From: Nitrospira sp.
GTDB taxonomy: Bacteria; Pseudomonadota; Gammaproteobacteria; Acidiferrobacterales; SPGG2
Length of the DNA stretch: 46,446 nt
Direction: 5' to 3'
NCBI GenBank assembly: GCA_019456345.1
Contig: VRUB01000003.1
Span: 1-46,446 of the forward strand
The notes under the pieces are model-generated. The model did not search any database, was not told where the DNA came from, and saw only the letters and a program-made list of their open reading frames with translations. A program made the translations under genes and the position numbers. This document shows, in pieces, positions 7,160 to 16,912 of the stretch (the first letter of the stretch is position 1; every line of letters starts with the position of its first letter).

Positions 7160-8662
7160 ATGAATCTACCTGAACCATTGTATTTCGCCGAGCAGAGCCG
7201 CGCGCTTGACCGCATCGCTATAGAAAGGCACGGCATAGCGGGATACACCTTGATGCAGCGCGCCGGGCAGGCGGCGTTCGAGCTCTTGCGCAGCCGCTGG
7301 CCACGGGCGCAACGCATTGCCGTCGTCTGTGGGCCCGGTAACAACGGCGGTGATGGTTACGTGATTACCCGGCTTGCGCGCGAAGCAGGAATGGACGCAA
7401 TGGTGCTGGCGCTGGGCGATCGGGCGCGTCTGCAAGGTGACGCGCTGCAAGCGCGCGAGGCGCTGGAGGCAAGCGGGGTCAGGGTAGCACCGTTCGGGCC
7501 CGAGCGGTTGGCGGATGCCGACGTAATTGTGGACGCACTGTTTGGCACTGGCCTGGAGCGCACGGTGCGCGATACGTGGCGCGAGGCCATAGACGTCATA
7601 AATACAACGGCGGCAGTACCGGTGCTGGCCGTCGACATTCCATCGGGCCTGCATGCCGATTCCGGTCGTGTGCTGGGCGTGGCGGTACGGGCACAGGCCA
7701 CCATTACTTTCATAGGGCTCAAGGCCGGTCTTTTTACCGGTCACGGGCGTGACTATTGCGGCGAGATCGTGTTCGCTGACCTCGGCGTTCCGGCGGAGAT
7801 CTACGCGGGCGTTACGCTGGCGGCGCGGCGGATAACGCCGGGCGTACTCGCAGACCTGCTTCCGCGCCGGGCGCGCAGTGCGCATAAAGGTGCGCTTGGG
7901 CACGTTGCCGTGATCGGGGGCGACGAGGGCATGCCCGGCGCCGCCCGCCTGGCCGGAGCGGCCGCCTACCGTGCCGGTGCCGGTCTGGTCACGGTGCTCA
8001 CCCACCCGGCCCACGCGGCCCAGATCAATAGCGGCTGCCCGGAGCTGCTGGTCCAAGCCGTGAGCGATGCGCGCGCGCTGCGCGCGGCCGTGCAACGCGC
8101 CGACATACTGGCGATCGGCCCCGGACTGGGGCAGGGGCCGTGGGGCCGCGAGCTACTGGCGGCGGCGTTGGAATCATCGCTGCCGAAGGTAGTGGACGCG
8201 GACGCATTGAACCTGCTGGCGGCGGAACCGCTCAAGCGCGACGATTGGGTGCTGACGCCGCACCCAGGTGAGGCCGCACGCTTGCTCGGTATCACGACCG
8301 CACAGGTGCAGGACCAGCGCTTCGATGCGCTGCAGGCGCTGGTGCAGCGCCTGGGTGGCGTCTGTGTGCTGAAAGGCTCGGGGACACTGATCGGGCACAG
8401 CGGCGAGGCGCAAGCGTGGCTGTGTGATGCCGGCAACCCGGGCATGGCGAGCGGGGGCATGGGGGACATTCTTACGGGCGTGGTGGCGGCATTGATGGGG
8501 CAGGGCCTGACGGCACCGGACGCAGCGCGCCTCGGTGTGTGGGTGCACGCCGTCGCCGGTGACGATGCTGCGCGCCAGGGCGGTGAGATCGGCCTTATGG
8601 CATCGGACCTGATGCTTTTTGTGCGCAGCCGATTGAACGAGCTCAGCGGCGATGAGGGTTAA
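7160..8662 (+). CDS. nnr: Bifunctional NAD(P)HX epimerase / ADP-dependent dehydratase
   Basis: The enzyme repairs hydrated NAD(P)H: the N-terminal half epimerises R-NAD(P)HX and the C-terminal half dehydrates the S form using ADP. The 500-residue fusion is of standard length. The epimerase part (about 1-215) shows VCGPGNNGGDGYVITRLA, VDALFGTGLE and AVDIPSGLHADSG. The dehydratase part (about 225-490) shows KGALGHVAVIGG, ADILAIGPGLGQ, VLTPHPGEAARLLG and NPGMASGGMGDILTG, the ribokinase-like catalytic loop. The gene overlaps tsaE by 11 bp. The order nnr-tsaE-amidase is conserved in gammaproteobacteria. Confidence 0.96.
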   Translation: MNLPEPLYFAEQSRALDRIAIERHGIAGYTLMQRAGQAAFELLRSRWPRAQRIAVVCGPGNNGGDGYVITRLAREAGMDAMVLALGDRARLQGDALQAREALEASGVRVAPFGPERLADADVIVDALFGTGLERTVRDTWREAIDVINTTAAVPVLAVDIPSGLHADSGRVLGVAVRAQATITFIGLKAGLFTGHGRDYCGEIVFADLGVPAEIYAGVTLAARRITPGVLADLLPRRARSAHKGALGHVAVIGGDEGMPGAARLAGAAAYRAGAGLVTVLTHPAHAAQINSGCPELLVQAVSDARALRAAVQRADILAIGPGLGQGPWGRELLAAALESSLPKVVDADALNLLAAEPLKRDDWVLTPHPGEAARLLGITTAQVQDQRFDALQALVQRLGGVCVLKGSGTLIGHSGEAQAWLCDAGNPGMASGGMGDILTGVVAALMGQGLTAPDAARLGVWVHAVAGDDAARQGGEIGLMASDLMLFVRSRLNELSGDEG

Positions 8663-9107
8663 GCTGGCGGTCCCCAGCGTCGCCGAGATGGAGGCCTTGG
8701 GCGCGCGGCTTGCGCGCCGAATCGACCAGGTCCATCTGCTCTACCTGCACGGGGCGCTCGGCACCGGCAAGACCACCCTGGTGCGCGGCATCCTGCGCGC
8801 ACTGGGGCATGGCGGCCTGGTCAAGAGCCCCACGTTTACACTGGTGGAGCCGTACTCGTTCGATGGACTCATCGTTTACCATATCGATCTCTATCGCGTT
8901 TCTGACCCCGAGGAGCTGGAATTTCTCGGATTTCGCGATTATCTTGAAAGTGAGAGCGTATGCCTGGTGGAGTGGGCTGAGCGCGGCGTAGAAAAATTGC
9001 CGTCCCCGGATCTTGACGTAACGATTCAGAATGTTGACGATACGCGCACCGTGGAGCTTGAATCGTATTCCGATCGAGGCACCGAACTACTCAGCGGTCT
9101 GACATGA
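8652..9107 (+). CDS. tsaE: tRNA threonylcarbamoyladenosine biosynthesis ATPase
   Basis: TsaE is the P-loop ATPase that works with TsaB and TsaD in making N6-threonylcarbamoyladenosine at position 37 of ANN-decoding tRNAs. The 151-residue protein has Walker A GALGTGKTTLVRGIL near residues 34-48. KSPTFTLVEPY, HIDLYRV and CLVEWAERG follow in the expected order. It overlaps nnr upstream and the amidase downstream (ATGA at 9104), so the three genes are probably co-translated. Confidence 0.96.
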   Translation: MRVKLAVPSVAEMEALGARLARRIDQVHLLYLHGALGTGKTTLVRGILRALGHGGLVKSPTFTLVEPYSFDGLIVYHIDLYRVSDPEELEFLGFRDYLESESVCLVEWAERGVEKLPSPDLDVTIQNVDDTRTVELESYSDRGTELLSGLT

Positions 9108-10411
9108 GGACCGCGCGTTTTTTCCTCCTCCTCCTGCTTGGCCTGATTCTCACACTGGGCCAAGCGGGGGCCGTCTCCGTGAAGAATCTGCGCGTGTGGC
9201 GGGCACCCGACCACACCCGGCTTGTATTCGATCTGAGCGCGCCGTTGGAGCACCGGTTATTTACGCTCACCAATCCCGACCGGATCGTCATCGACATGCA
9301 GAATGGGGAGTTACAGGGTGCGCTGCCTCGACTGGACTTCAGCGGGCCGTTCCTTGCCGGCGTGCGTACGGGATCACAGCAGCGAGACACGTTGCGGGTG
9401 GTGCTGGATCTCAAACGTCCCACACGGCCGCGCACGTTCGTATTGCAACCGAATCAGCAGTACGGACACCGGCTGGTGATCGATCTCTACGACGTCAGCA
9501 CGTTCATTCAGGAACAGCCGGTACAGCCGCGCCGCGTCAAGCCCACGCGGAAGAGCATTGTAATCGCTATCGATGCCGGCCACGGTGGTGAGGATCCGGG
9601 GGCGATCGGTCGGCGATACCGGACCCGCGAAAAGCACATTGTGCTGGGTATCGCGCGCGCACTCAAGAAGCTCATAGCCGCCGCCCCCGGGATGCAGCCG
9701 GTTATGATTCGCGATGGTGACTACTATGTGAAACTAGCCAAGCGGTTCCAGAAAGCACGCCGCTACGAGGCTGAGCTGTTCGTGTCCATCCACGCCGATG
9801 CCTTGCCGGGCGGGCGCGCACGAGGCACCTCGGTCTACGCGCTCTCCGAGCGCGGCGCCACCAGTGCACTCGCAAGGATCGTTGCCGACAGGGAAAATGC
9901 CTCTGATCTCATCGGCGGAGTTCGCCTCAGTGACAAGGATGATCTGCTGGCGAAGGTTCTGTTGGATCTCTCGCAGACCGCCACCATCAGCGACAGCTTG
10001 CAGCTCGGCGCGGATGTGCTGTACGGGTTGCGTCGCTACGCGCCGATTCATACCCGGGTGGTGCAGCAGGCCGGGTTTGCGGTGCTGAAGGCACCCGATG
10101 TGCCATCGATACTGATCGAAACGGGCTATATCTCAAACCCCAGCGAAGAGAAAAAGCTTCGCAGCCGGTCATATCAACGCAAGCTGGCGCAGGGAATTTT
10201 TGACGGCATCAAGCGCTACGTCTCCCGCAGCAAGTTTCGTGCTCAACGCCAACAGGTCGTAGACAACGGTCCGCGTGTGCATATCGTGCAGCCCGGGGAC
10301 ACTCTGTCGGCGATCGCCCGGATCTATGGAATCCGCGTTGATGCATTACGCTTCGCCAACAACATGAGCACCACTCAGCTCAAAGTCGGCAGTCGGTTGA
10401 TTATTCCCTAA
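9104..10411 (+). CDS. amiC: N-acetylmuramoyl-L-alanine amidase, AMIN-amidase_3-LysM
   Basis: This periplasmic zinc amidase cuts the stem peptide from peptidoglycan during cell separation. The 435-residue protein has a signal peptide (residues 1-24), then an AMIN domain (about 25-130) with RVVLDLKRPTRPRTF. The amidase_3 domain (about 150-375) carries the zinc ligands in AIDAGHGGEDPGAIG and FVSIHADALPGGRARG and the catalytic Glu in SILIETGYISNPSEE. A C-terminal LysM repeat (about 388-434; HIVQPGDTLSAIARIYG) binds the wall. AmiB and AmiC types cannot be separated by eye; the tsaE neighbourhood usually holds amiB/amiC. In relatives mutL follows, but here repeats follow. Confidence 0.93.
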   Translation: MRTARFFLLLLLGLILTLGQAGAVSVKNLRVWRAPDHTRLVFDLSAPLEHRLFTLTNPDRIVIDMQNGELQGALPRLDFSGPFLAGVRTGSQQRDTLRVVLDLKRPTRPRTFVLQPNQQYGHRLVIDLYDVSTFIQEQPVQPRRVKPTRKSIVIAIDAGHGGEDPGAIGRRYRTREKHIVLGIARALKKLIAAAPGMQPVMIRDGDYYVKLAKRFQKARRYEAELFVSIHADALPGGRARGTSVYALSERGATSALARIVADRENASDLIGGVRLSDKDDLLAKVLLDLSQTATISDSLQLGADVLYGLRRYAPIHTRVVQQAGFAVLKAPDVPSILIETGYISNPSEEKKLRSRSYQRKLAQGIFDGIKRYVSRSKFRAQRQQVVDNGPRVHIVQPGDTLSAIARIYGIRVDALRFANNMSTTQLKVGSRLIIP

Positions 10412-10486
10412 TCCGTGATCCACCCCCTCCCTAACCCTCCCCCAATCTGGGGGAGGGAATTGGGTGTGGCGGGAGGGATAACTACA

Positions 10487-10621
10487 GTAGCAAGTTACAA
10501 CTACCAAGTGGCAAGGAGCTTATACAGCAAGGACCTGGGACTGAGGACGGGGGACCATGGTCCGTGAAGCGTGAGTGGTGAAGGGTGACTTCAGTTGCAA
10601 GTGGCAAGTAACAAGTAGCGA
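10487..10621. repeat. Heptamer repeat blocks downstream of the amidase
   Basis: Four words (GTAGCAA, GTTACAA, CTACCAA, GTGGCAA) run from 10487 to 10514. After a 2-base shift of register, thirteen words run uninterrupted from 10531 to 10621. They begin GGACCTG, GGACTGA, GGACGGG, GGACCAT, pass through GAAGCGT, GAGTGGT, GAAGGGT, and end GTTGCAA, GTGGCAA, GTAACAA, GTAGCGA. Several word families are therefore joined in one frame. Confidence 0.75.
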
Positions 10622-10694
10622 GGGGGTTAATTCTGTGAGGCGTGAAGGGCACCCGCCGTTCTTGCCGGCGATGGCGCAGGTGCAGATGGCTTTG

Positions 10695-10737
10695 GGAACT
10701 TTGGCCGAAACCAAAGTTCCTCGTCTGCCGGGACGAG
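10695..10737. other. Two adjacent perfect hairpins
   Basis: A 10-bp perfect stem GGAACTTTGG (10695-10704) and CCAAAGTTCC (10711-10720) encloses CCGAAA. A second stem follows, CTCGTC (10720-10725) and GACGAG (10732-10737), around TGCCGG. No T-run follows on either strand. This may be part of a dispersed repeat or a structured RNA; the sequence alone does not decide. Confidence 0.45.
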
Positions 10738-10842
10738 ACCCGGCTAGTATATTCGCCGGTAGGCGACTCCCTCCACAGTGACATCCGGGTAAACCCTATG
10801 CGGTTAAAGAGTCGACCGCGCCCGGTCCCACACACTACTTCT

Positions 10843-12489
10843 TCAAGTTTTCAGACCTTTCCTGGTAAGCTCCCGTTCCCGCAACTCCACGCGCCTGACC
10901 TTGCCGGTGGTGGTCATCGGTACCTCGTCGATAAACTCGATCTCCCGAGGATACTCGTAGGCGGCCAGTCGCGTGCGTACCGAGTCCTGAATCTCTTTCT
11001 TGAGGTCGTCCGATGGCCTGTAGCCTTTGGCGAGTACGATAAATGCCTTCACGATGTTGCCGCGCAACTCGTCCGGGCTACCGATTGCGGCGGCCTGCAC
11101 GACGGCAGGGTGTTTGAGTAAACAATCTTCGATCTCACCGGGTCCGATGCGATAACCGGCACTTGAAATCACGTCGTCCTTGCGCCCCACGAACCACAAG
11201 TATCCGTCTTCATCGCGTACACCGACGTCACCCGTACAAAACCACTCACCGATGAATTTCTCGCGTGTGGCGTCTTCATTGCCCCAATAACCGAGAAACA
11301 TCACAGGGTCCCCCGAGCGCGCGGCAAGCTCTCCAGTCTCGCCTGCCCGCATCGGCTGTCCGTCCTCGCCGATCACGTCCACGGTATGGCCTGGATACGG
11401 CTTGCCCATCGAGCCTGGCCTGACGGGCATGATCTCGGAACAGTTACCGACCAAGTAATTGAATTCTGTCTGGCCCCACATTTCATTGACTTTTACCGCC
11501 AACGCTTCGGCGGTCCAGCGATAAAGCTCCTCCCCGACGGCCTCGCCCGCGGACATGATGCCACGAACCCCGAGTCTAAAACGATTCCCGATATTGTCGA
11601 CCTGCCGCATCATCTTCAGGGCGGTAGGGGGGATAAAGGCGTTCGTCACAGCATACTTATGCATTAGATGACATGCCTTCTCGGGATCAAATTTTCCACC
11701 CTCATAGGCGACGATCGGTTTCGCGTAGTACCACGTTGGCAAAAGTCCATCCAGCAACCCGCCGGTCCAGGCCCAGTCAGCGGGAGTCCAGAACACATCA
11801 TCGTCACGCGGAAAAAAATTCTGTGATAACTCGAACCCAGTCAAGTTACCAAGCAGCGAGCGATGTGCAATCAGCGCGCCCTTGGGTGGGCCGGTGGTCC
11901 CCGACGTATAGATCAAGAGCGCCGGGTCGTCGGCACGTGTCGCAACTATTTTCAACGCATCCGATGCCTGCTCGAGCAGTGGCCAGAATGCCAGCTCGCC
12001 TTCGGCTTCATCATCGCATCCGATGACTGTCTGAAGCTCAGGCAGAACAGGCTTCATCGCTTGCAGCATGGGCAAGTGATCATTGTCCGTGACTACCGCT
12101 TTCACGCCGCTGTCCCGCAACCGATATTCGACCGCATCCGGCCCAAACAGGATCGACAAGGGCAAGGCGACAGCGCCGATCTTGTAGGCCGCGAGGTGAG
12201 AGATGGCGGTCTCGGCGCGCTGCGACAGGATAATCGCTACCCGGTCGCCGCGGCTGACTCCAAGCGCCAGCAGGGCATTGGCGAACCGATTCGACAGCGA
12301 CTTGATCTGGCCGAACGTGAACGTTTGCTCTTTGCCGTCCGCATGCTCATAAAACAGGGCAACGTCGTCGGCATGGCGCGTGTGCCTGTCACACACGTCG
12401 TGGGCGATGTTGGAGTACTCGGGAATGTTCCACTTAAACGAAGCACAGATGGCGTCGAAATCTCGAAGATTGGCACTAATGAGGCTCAT
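10843..12489 (-). CDS. AMP-forming acyl-CoA synthetase
   Basis: The enzyme activates a carboxylic acid to its CoA thioester via an acyl-adenylate. The 548-residue protein carries the phosphate-binding loop LLIYTSGTTGPPKGALIAHR, a DVFWTPADWAWTGGLLDGL segment, the adenylate motif EMWGQTEFN, the GEWFCTGDVG and GRKDDVISSAGYRIGP hinge motifs and the C-terminal catalytic lysine region TTTGKVRRVELRERE. The W-T-P-A-D-W-A motif is characteristic of the acetyl/medium-chain (Acs/ACSM-like) branch rather than FadD. The substrate cannot be set. I chose ATG 12489 (MSLISANLRDF) over an upstream start because the extension would translate heptamer repeats. The gene stands alone, facing repeats on both sides. 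Confidence 0.9.
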   Translation of the reverse strand: MSLISANLRDFDAICASFKWNIPEYSNIAHDVCDRHTRHADDVALFYEHADGKEQTFTFGQIKSLSNRFANALLALGVSRGDRVAIILSQRAETAISHLAAYKIGAVALPLSILFGPDAVEYRLRDSGVKAVVTDNDHLPMLQAMKPVLPELQTVIGCDDEAEGELAFWPLLEQASDALKIVATRADDPALLIYTSGTTGPPKGALIAHRSLLGNLTGFELSQNFFPRDDDVFWTPADWAWTGGLLDGLLPTWYYAKPIVAYEGGKFDPEKACHLMHKYAVTNAFIPPTALKMMRQVDNIGNRFRLGVRGIMSAGEAVGEELYRWTAEALAVKVNEMWGQTEFNYLVGNCSEIMPVRPGSMGKPYPGHTVDVIGEDGQPMRAGETGELAARSGDPVMFLGYWGNEDATREKFIGEWFCTGDVGVRDEDGYLWFVGRKDDVISSAGYRIGPGEIEDCLLKHPAVVQAAAIGSPDELRGNIVKAFIVLAKGYRPSDDLKKEIQDSVRTRLAAYEYPREIEFIDEVPMTTTGKVRRVELRERELTRKGLKT

Positions 12490-12504
12490 AGCGCTAAACC
12501 GAGA

Positions 12505-12532
12505 GTAGCAAGTGTGAAGTGGCAAGTAGCAA
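12505..12532. repeat. Four heptamer repeats
   Basis: GTAGCAA, GTGTGAA, GTGGCAA and GTAGCAA follow each other in register just upstream of the acyl-CoA synthetase start, in the region where its promoter or leader should lie. Confidence 0.7.
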
Positions 12533-12597
12533 GGCTACACATCTAAGGGCCCGGTTCGTAAAGTACGCAGTCAACAAATGTCCTTACCGCTTACAGC

Positions 12598-14008
<1,411 letters not shown>

Positions 14009-14054
14009 CTAGAGTTTACGCCCCATTGCAGTCGTCGATGTCGACGAAAGGCGA

Positions 14055-14223
14055 CTAGCAGGCTGCTGAAAAACTATTTTCAGCAGCCTGCTAGAGCGGC
14101 GCAAGGAAGCACCGCACACTTTTCAAACACTTACGTGTTTGAAAAGTGGAGCAGAGCAAAAACCGCCCTTTTTGCTCTACGAGCGGAAAAAGCCAGGGAC
14201 GGACTTTTTCAGCACCCTGCTAG
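14055..14223. mobile_element. MITE-like element with CTAGCAGG...CCTGCTAG ends
   Basis: The 169-bp element starts CTAGCAGGCTGCTGAAAAA and ends TTTTTCAGCACCCTGCTAG, terminal inverted repeats of 19 bp with two mismatches. At the left end an 18-bp perfect palindrome (14055-14072 with 14077-14094, loop ACTA) repeats the terminal sequence. A second hairpin of 14 bp, CACTTTTCAAACAC (14117-14130) with GTGTTTGAAAAGTG (14135-14148), lies inside. There is no transposase, and I saw no clear target duplication. It sits in the 393-bp gap between metY and the CoA-binding protein gene. A non-autonomous element mobilised elsewhere in the genome is likely. Confidence 0.65.
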
Positions 14224-14365
14224 TGAAGCCCCGCCGGCGCACCGGGGAAACCCATTCGGGACGCAGACAGAGATGTCGCGTCGAGCGGCTCGTGGCGCGG
14301 GCGGAAAAAGGCGACACTCTGGAGCCGCGAGTCGGCATCGGCGGCATGATGTCGCTCTTCTTCGA
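14224..14365 (+). other. Possible coding relic next to the MITE
   Basis: No complete gene is present. The plus-strand frame that runs out of the element ends at TAA 14367-14369 with a protein-like tail: RVERLVARAEKGDTLEPR, then GIGGMMSLFFD. That tail looks more like a genuine C-terminus than random sequence. It may be the 3' remnant of a gene cut off by the element. I do not recognise the family, and the open frame could also be chance in GC-rich DNA. Confidence 0.2.
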
Positions 14366-14839
14366 TTAATTAGAAATCACTTTCGTCCGCTTTGAAGAGA
14401 TTACCCCGGTATTCACACCGACAAAATTGAGGCCTCCGAACAGCCGTGCATGCTCGATCTTCATGCAGCGATCCATCACCACGTCCAAACCGGCCTGCCG
14501 CGCACGCTCCGCCGCTTCCTCGTTGACAATACCAAGCTGCATCCAGACAACCTTGGCGCCGATATCGATCGCATCCTCTCCGAATGGCAGTACCTGGTCG
14601 GCGCGTTGAAAGATTTGCACAACATCTACGGGCTCTGGAATATCACGCAACGTCGGATAGCATTTCTCACCAAGGATCTCCTCGTAACGTGGATTGACCG
14701 GGATGATCCTGTAGCCGTGCTCCTGCAGATACTTCGCTGCAAAATAGCTCGGACGGTACCAGTTGGCCGAAAGACCCACTACGGCAATAACACGGTTCTG
14801 TTGCAGGATCCGGCGCAACGTCGGGATATCAATCATCAT
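14366..14839 (-). CDS. CoA-binding protein, YccU type
   Basis: This is a small Rossmann-fold protein of about 157 residues in the family of E. coli YccU, related to the CoA-binding domain of succinyl-CoA synthetase alpha. The opening IAVVGLSANWYRPSYFAAKYLQEHGYRIIPVNPRYEEILG is followed by YPTLRDIPEPVDVVQIF, VVWMQLGIVNEEAAERAR and a VMDRCMKIEHARLFGG tail with the conserved C-M-K-x-E-H. The start is ATG 14839 or the adjacent ATG 14836, after a GGAG site; a longer upstream reading is not needed. The cellular role of this family is not known. Confidence 0.9.
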   Translation of the reverse strand: MMIDIPTLRRILQQNRVIAVVGLSANWYRPSYFAAKYLQEHGYRIIPVNPRYEEILGEKCYPTLRDIPEPVDVVQIFQRADQVLPFGEDAIDIGAKVVWMQLGIVNEEAAERARQAGLDVVMDRCMKIEHARLFGGLNFVGVNTGVISSKRTKVISN

Positions 14840-14991
14840 GAATCTCCACACAAGATGGGCACTGGTCTTTAAGTCTGCGCGGCATCGTCCAGGCACGTAT
14901 CCAGCACGATGAAATCCAGCCTAATGCAAAAATCCGGTACGGGCAACCGCGTGCATTGCCACAAAGCGCGCACACGCCGCCAGCTCACAGG

Positions 14992-15435
14992 CTATCCGGG
15001 CAGCACACGCGCAATGTAGGTCGCGGAAAATGTCACCGCGGGCCTGTCGTTGACACGGATATCGGAGTGCAGCTCCCAGCGCGCCTTGCCGCTGGTAAGT
15101 AACTTGGTCTTGAACTCGCGCAGCACGGGCTCAGTGGGCATGGCGCAAACAGCCTCGAGGTCCTGGTGCACGGGCATCAAGTAGCGGATGCGCCCGTCGC
15201 TGATCACCACGTCGCCCTGGCGCCCAAGCGCCTGCACAACGAGGTGGGTAAGCGCCCAGCCACTGAGCGTCAGCAGCGTTGCCAGGCTGCCGGCAAACGC
15301 CGTTGTCTTGTCGTTGATATTGGCCGACAGCGGTGCCGTCAAAATCAGCCCGCTATCATCGTATCGCCCGACGCGGATGCCCATGGCCCGCGTGATCGGT
15401 ATCTCGCGATAAAGGTACGTCTGCAGCTTTTCCAT
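14992..15435 (-). CDS. Hot-dog fold thioesterase, YiiD C-terminal type
   Basis: The 147-residue product matches the thioesterase domain found at the C-terminus of E. coli YiiD and as a stand-alone protein. It opens with YLYREIPITRAMGIRVGRYD, followed by LTAPLSANINDKTTAFAGSL, whose N-D-K-x-T-x-F-x-G-S pattern is the hot-dog active-site helix. SDGRIRYLMPVHQDLEAVC comes next. It probably hydrolyses an acyl thioester; the substrate is unknown. It lies downstream of the PaaK-like gene on the same strand, with a 143-bp gap in which I see nothing. Confidence 0.85.
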   Translation of the reverse strand: MEKLQTYLYREIPITRAMGIRVGRYDDSGLILTAPLSANINDKTTAFAGSLATLLTLSGWALTHLVVQALGRQGDVVISDGRIRYLMPVHQDLEAVCAMPTEPVLREFKTKLLTSGKARWELHSDIRVNDRPAVTFSATYIARVLPG

Positions 15436-15578
15436 GGTTCAATCACTGTTTGGCATTGCGAACCGATCGCCCTACAGGCGGTCGGCACCCGCACAGGCTC
15501 GGCCGACGCACGCCCGTCGAGCGCAGCATGAATCGAGCGGTTGGGCTTTGTGCGAGGTCAACGCCTCAAGGTCTTCGG

Positions 15579-16826
15579 CTACTCGTACTTGCGGATGTCG
15601 TCGATGACTTTCCCATCGTTCGCCAGGCTGCCCGGACTGGCGAATACGATCTCGCCGCGCAGCTTGCAGACCTCGCGAATGCTCTCGGCAATGGCGTCGG
15701 CAAGATCCTGGCTGCCCCCGCCTTCGACCTCGCAGTGGAACGTCATGATGTCATTCATCGCATCGCGATCGACGACCAGGCGCCCGTTCTTGATCTGCGA
15801 GTGCCGTTTCACCACCGCGGCCACTTGCGAGGGCGTGACGAACATGCCGCGCACCTTGGTCGTCTGATCCGCACGTCCAAGCCATCCTTTGATGCGGGCA
15901 TTGGTGCGACCGCACGGGCTTATCCCCGGCATGGCCGCCGAAAGATCGCCGGTGGCGAAGCGGACCAGCGGGTAATCGGGGTTGAAGGTCGTGACCACCA
16001 CCTCGCCGATCTCGCCGTCCTCCACGGGATCGCCGGTGCCGGGGCGCACGATCTCGACGATTACGCCTTCATCGATGATAAGCCCTTCCCTGGCGGACGA
16101 CTCATAAGCGATCAGGCCCAGATCGGCCGTGACATAGCACTGTAGCGCCTCCACACCGCAGCTCTTGAGATCCGCGTGCAAGCTCGGCGGAAATGCCTCG
16201 CCGGAAACAGCGGCCTTACGCAGGCTGGAGGTATCGGCTCCCAGCTCGCCGGCCCTGCCCAGGAGGATTTTGAGGAAAGAGGGCGTACCGACATAACCAT
16301 CCGGGCGCAGATCCGCAATGGCTTGCACCTGTAGCTCGGTCTGCCCGACTCCGCCGGGAAAGACCGCACAACCCAGTGCATGCGCCGCCGTCTCCACCAT
16401 CGAACCGGCGGGTGTTAAATGATAGGCAAAGCTGTTGTGTACCAGGTCGCCTTTACGAAAACCGGCGGCAAAGAGCGCTCGCGCCAGGCGCCAGTAATCC
16501 CGCCGATGGGTCTCGGGTTCGTAGATCGGACCGGGTGAAGAGAATATATTCGCGCTCTCACCCCTTTTTACCGTGGCGAATCCGCCGAAAGGGGGTTCAC
16601 GGCGTTGCAGCTCGGTCAGCTCCGATCTTCGCGTGACCGGCAGCTCCGCGAGCGCAGCAGCACTCGTAATGTCGGCACTGTTGGTGCCGGCGAGAATCCT
16701 GGCGAAGGCCGGGGCATTTTTCTGTGCGTGCGCGATCTGCTGTGGCAGCGCCTCAAACTGCGCGCGCTGGCGCTCCTGCGGGTCGCGGGTCTCAAGCTCG
16801 TCGAAGTATTCCTGACCAACCGCCAT
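15579..16826 (-). CDS. PaaK-like phenylacetate-CoA ligase family protein
   Basis: The 415-residue protein has the fold and order of PaaK-type AMP-forming ligases. The N-terminal QIAHAQKNAPAFARIL and LPVTRRSEL segments come first, then AFAYHLTPAG-like core sequence around residue 137, YVTADLGLIAYES where the adenylate motif lies, LVRFATGDLSA, and the hinge GRADQTTKVRGMFVTPSQV. The usual Ser/Thr/Gly-rich phosphate loop (SSGTTG) is replaced by SSPGPIYEPE near residue 95, so ATP handling may differ. It ends a minus-strand locus with a Liv-type transporter and a large acyl-CoA ligase, a recurrent grouping in proteobacteria that degrade aromatic or branched acids. The substrate is unknown. Confidence 0.8.
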   Translation of the reverse strand: MAVGQEYFDELETRDPQERQRAQFEALPQQIAHAQKNAPAFARILAGTNSADITSAAALAELPVTRRSELTELQRREPPFGGFATVKRGESANIFSSPGPIYEPETHRRDYWRLARALFAAGFRKGDLVHNSFAYHLTPAGSMVETAAHALGCAVFPGGVGQTELQVQAIADLRPDGYVGTPSFLKILLGRAGELGADTSSLRKAAVSGEAFPPSLHADLKSCGVEALQCYVTADLGLIAYESSAREGLIIDEGVIVEIVRPGTGDPVEDGEIGEVVVTTFNPDYPLVRFATGDLSAAMPGISPCGRTNARIKGWLGRADQTTKVRGMFVTPSQVAAVVKRHSQIKNGRLVVDRDAMNDIMTFHCEVEGGGSQDLADAIAESIREVCKLRGEIVFASPGSLANDGKVIDDIRKYE

Positions 16827-16879
16827 AGCGGGCTAGCTCCGCCTGCATTCGGATGACGCCTTGATTGCTGGCCGCCTCC

Positions 16880-16907
16880 TTGCAACTTGTCACTCGCAAC
16901 TTGCTAC
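16880..16907. repeat. Four heptamer repeats between livF and the PaaK-like gene
   Basis: TTGCAAC, TTGTCAC, TCGCAAC and TTGCTAC lie in register in the short gap just after the livF stop. Confidence 0.7.
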
Positions 16908-16912
16908 TGCTC

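Larger units (their letters stand above)
10412..10842. other. 431-bp gap with hairpins and heptamer repeats, no gene
   Basis: No convincing gene is seen between the converging amidase and acyl-CoA synthetase genes. The gap holds a 9-bp hairpin at 10435-10457 (CCCTCCCCC, loop AATCT, GGGGGAGGG) without a T-run. Two heptamer repeat blocks and a pair of adjacent hairpins, listed separately, fill much of the rest. The first hairpin could act as a two-way terminator for the convergent genes, but the absence of a T-run makes that uncertain. Confidence 0.6.

Noticed and set aside
10435-10457. Intrinsic terminator
   Set aside because: The 9-bp GC stem is strong, but no T-run follows on either strand; it may be a dispersed repeat of the CCCTCCC type.
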